Assembly: GCA_937983035.1 (NCBI GenBank)
Contig: CALKAN010000235.1
Span: 1 to 7,656 of the forward strand
Reading direction: 5' to 3'
Origin: an uncultured Paenibacillaceae bacterium
Lineage (GTDB): Bacteria; Bacillota; Bacilli; Paenibacillales; CALAME01
DNA: 7,656 nucleotides
Shown here: positions 6,259 to 7,656 of the stretch, piece by piece
How the letters are laid out: each line of letters begins with the position of its first letter
How positions within the stretch are numbered: the first letter of the stretch is position 1
Translations under genes and position numbers: made by a program
The notes under the pieces: generated by a model
Seen by the model: the letters and a program-made list of their open reading frames with translations, nothing else
What the model was told of the DNA's origin: nothing
Database searches by the model: none

Positions 6259-7329
6259 TTATTTGATGATCTCTTCGAACGTGCTTCTGTCAGCTGCCTG
6301 CACCAGCTTGATAAGCAGTTCTTTCGCGGCTTCATAATCGTCCATGTGCAAAATCGAAGCCGGAGTATGAATGTATCTCGCGCAAACGCCGATGACTGCG
6401 GACGGAACGCCAATGCCGTTCAAATGTACCTTGCCGGCATCCGTGCCGCCGCTGGACATAAAGAATTGGTACGGAATGGAATGCGTTTTGGCCGTATCCA
6501 GAATGAATTCCACCATGCCTTGATGCGTAATCATCGTGCGGTCATAAATGCGCAGCAGCGCGCCTTTGCCGAGCTGTCCAAATGCGTTCTTGTCGCCGCT
6601 GGCGTCATTGGCGGGACTAGCGTCCAATGCAAAAAACAGATCCGGCTTGATGAGATTGGCGGCCGTTTCCGCGCCTCTCAGCCCGACTTCCTCTTGCACC
6701 GTAGCTCCCGAAAACAAAATGTTCGGCGGAAGCTGCGTTTTGCACGCCCGCAGCAATTCGATGGCCAAACCTACGCCGTACCGGTTATCCCATGCCTTCG
6801 CCATCACTTTTTTCGGATTGGCAAGCGGCGTAAACGGACATACCGGCACGACAGGCAGTCCGGGACGAATGCCGAGGCTTTCCGCATGCTCGCGGCTGTC
6901 CGCGCCGATATCGATGAACATTTGATCGATGTTGGCCGGTTGATTGCGCTGTGCTTCAGTCAGCAGATGGGGCGGCGTAGATGCGATGACGCCGGGCAGC
7001 ATTTCACCGCTTTCCGTCATTACCTCCATTCTTTGGGCAAGGAGCACCTGGCTCCACCAACCGCCGAGCGGCTGAATTTTCAGCATGCCGTTTTCAGTGA
7101 TGGACGATACCATAAAGCCGACTTCGTCCATATGTCCGGCGACCATAATGCGCGGTCCGGACTCATCTCCTCTCAGCACGCCAAAAATGCTGCCCAAACG
7201 GTCCTGAATAATTTCAGAAGTAATTTGTTCCATTTCTTCGCGGACAAACTGCCTTAATTGCCGTTCAAAGCCCGGCGCAGCAGGCATCTCCGTCAATTTG
7301 CGAAACAAATCCATCGTACGCTGATCCAT
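6259..7329 (-). CDS. M42 family metallopeptidase (YsdC-like aminopeptidase)
   Basis: A 356-residue dinuclear metal aminopeptidase of family M42 (the glutamyl aminopeptidase/TET/'CelM endoglucanase' group). It trims peptides in the cytoplasm, normally as a large TET-type assembly. The full active-site set is visible: H66 in AGHMDEVGF, bridging D181 in AWDNRYG, base E213 and ligand E214 in VQEEVGLRGA, D236 in ALDAS, and H321 in RYIHTPAS. The PA-like insert with GGWWSQVLLAQR (89-100) resembles Bacillus YsdC as I remember it. The ATG is 7 nt after AAAGGAG; upstream in-frame codons would add nine residues without a ribosome site. Names such as endoglucanase for this family are historical, and peptidase activity is the better guess. 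It is divergent from htpX and convergent with pepF. Confidence 0.93.
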   Translation of the reverse strand: MDQRTMDLFRKLTEMPAAPGFERQLRQFVREEMEQITSEIIQDRLGSIFGVLRGDESGPRIMVAGHMDEVGFMVSSITENGMLKIQPLGGWWSQVLLAQRMEVMTESGEMLPGVIASTPPHLLTEAQRNQPANIDQMFIDIGADSREHAESLGIRPGLPVVPVCPFTPLANPKKVMAKAWDNRYGVGLAIELLRACKTQLPPNILFSGATVQEEVGLRGAETAANLIKPDLFFALDASPANDASGDKNAFGQLGKGALLRIYDRTMITHQGMVEFILDTAKTHSIPYQFFMSSGGTDAGKVHLNGIGVPSAVIGVCARYIHTPASILHMDDYEAAKELLIKLVQAADRSTFEEIIK

Positions 7330-7363
7330 TGGAAATCTCCTTTCAATTTGCTGCATTTTCTAT

Positions 7364-7393
7364 ATCATACCAAAACCGGAAGCGGAATGTCTT
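7364..7393 (-). promoter_or_regulatory. Predicted promoter of the M42 peptidase gene
   Basis: The minus strand carries AAGACA (7393-7388), an 18-nt spacer and TATGAT (7369-7364). The -10 has five of six consensus bases and the -35 four of six. It lies about 35 bp upstream of the M42 ATG. Its -35 overlaps the region where the htpX -35 should be. Confidence 0.5.
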
Positions 7394-7420
7394 TCATCTT
7401 GCAATAAAAGCAAGTATAAT
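7391..7420 (+). promoter_or_regulatory. Predicted htpX promoter
   Basis: A perfect TATAAT (7415-7420) lies 37 bp upstream of the htpX ATG. The -35 at 18-nt spacing is poor (CTTTCA), which suggests low basal activity or help from an activator. An inverted repeat occupies the spacer and abuts the -10. Confidence 0.55.
7398..7414. promoter_or_regulatory. Inverted repeat CTTGC-N7-GCAAG in the htpX promoter spacer
   Basis: A perfect 5-bp inverted repeat around AATAAAA lies between the predicted -35 and -10 of htpX, a position where a bound protein would block RNA polymerase. A further half-site GCAAGT occurs at 7429-7434 near the start of transcription. In B. subtilis htpX is known to be repressed by Rok and YkrK; whether this is an equivalent site is not shown here. 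Confidence 0.45.
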
Positions 7421-7457
7421 AAGGAATAGCAAGTTTTTAGAAGAAAGGAGCTGCAAC

Positions 7458-7656
7458 ATGTTAAAAAGGATTTCTCTGTTTATACTTACCAACATACTTG
7501 TATTGACAACGATCACGATCGTCCTTTCTATTTTGGGAACGGGCAACTACATTACGAGCGCCGGCATTGACTACGCAAACTTGCTTGTATTCAGCGCAGT
7601 GGTCGGCTTCTCCGGCGCGCTCATTTCTCTGGCGAGGTCCCGCTGGATGGCAAAGC
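7458..7656 (+). CDS. htpX: Protease HtpX homologue, N-terminal part (cut by right window edge)
   Basis: The start of a membrane-bound M48-family zinc protease that degrades misfolded membrane proteins as part of envelope quality control. Sixty-six residues are visible. They begin MLKRISLFILTNILVL, with a first transmembrane helix at about 5-27, a short GTGNYITSAGIDY loop, and a second helix at about 41-60 ending in the SRWMAK segment typical of HtpX. The catalytic HExxH motif lies beyond the window and cannot be checked. The ATG is 7 nt after AAAGGAG. It is transcribed away from the M42 peptidase gene. The call rests on the characteristic N-terminal pattern. Confidence 0.88.
   Translation, partial: MLKRISLFILTNILVLTTITIVLSILGTGNYITSAGIDYANLLVFSAVVGFSGALISLARSRWMAK

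Noticed and set aside
6184..7257. A 357-codon open frame on the plus strand covering the M42 peptidase gene
   Set aside because: It is antisense to a gene with all M42 catalytic residues, has no recognisable domain, is rich in Arg/His/Gln as shadows usually are, and has no ribosome site.
1..7656. A defence system, CRISPR array, phage or insertion element
   Set aside because: No repeats-with-spacers, transposase, recombinase, nuclease or toxin-antitoxin motifs are visible; the genes are metabolic, regulatory and proteolytic.

Overview
The window looks like chromosomal DNA of a low-to-mid GC member of the Bacillales, most like Paenibacillaceae. The reasons are strong AGGAGG-type Shine-Dalgarno sequences, TTG and GTG start choices, a LacI/Gfo-Idh-MocA/ThuA sugar cluster, a PepF-type M3 peptidase, a YsdC-like M42 peptidase and HtpX. 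The genus is an inference. No rRNA, tRNA, insertion sequence, CRISPR array or phage gene was found.

Left block (1-3554, minus strand): a sugar-catabolism operon read right to left. It runs LacI-family repressor, Gfo/Idh/MocA oxidoreductase, ThuA-domain protein, then a second Gfo/Idh/MocA oxidoreductase cut by the left edge. A promoter with a perfect TTGACA -35 box precedes it. Two abutting 14-bp operator-like repeats lie across the predicted transcription start, which suggests autoregulation and/or CcpA control. The gene set resembles systems that oxidise a sugar to a keto-sugar and process it further (the thuAB theme). The substrate cannot be read from this window. The repressor has an unusual start: a near-ideal Shine-Dalgarno sits before an ATC codon where the family normally has ATG.

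Middle block (3573-6138, plus strand): an extended -10 promoter, divergent from the sugar operon, leads to a 77-residue soluble protein of unknown function, a 62-residue two-helix membrane protein of unknown function, and oligoendopeptidase F (PepF) with a TTG start.

Right block (6139-7656): PepF and a minus-strand M42 aminopeptidase converge on a roughly 100-nt nested inverted repeat that fills the gap and probably acts as a terminator. The M42 gene is divergent from htpX, which runs off the right edge; their promoters appear to overlap. A 17-bp inverted repeat, CTTGC-N7-GCAAG, occurs in the htpX promoter and again upstream of the small-protein promoter, so one unidentified regulator may serve both. 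Three peptidase genes (pepF, M42, htpX) therefore sit side by side: two act on peptides in the cytoplasm and one is a membrane protein-quality-control protease.
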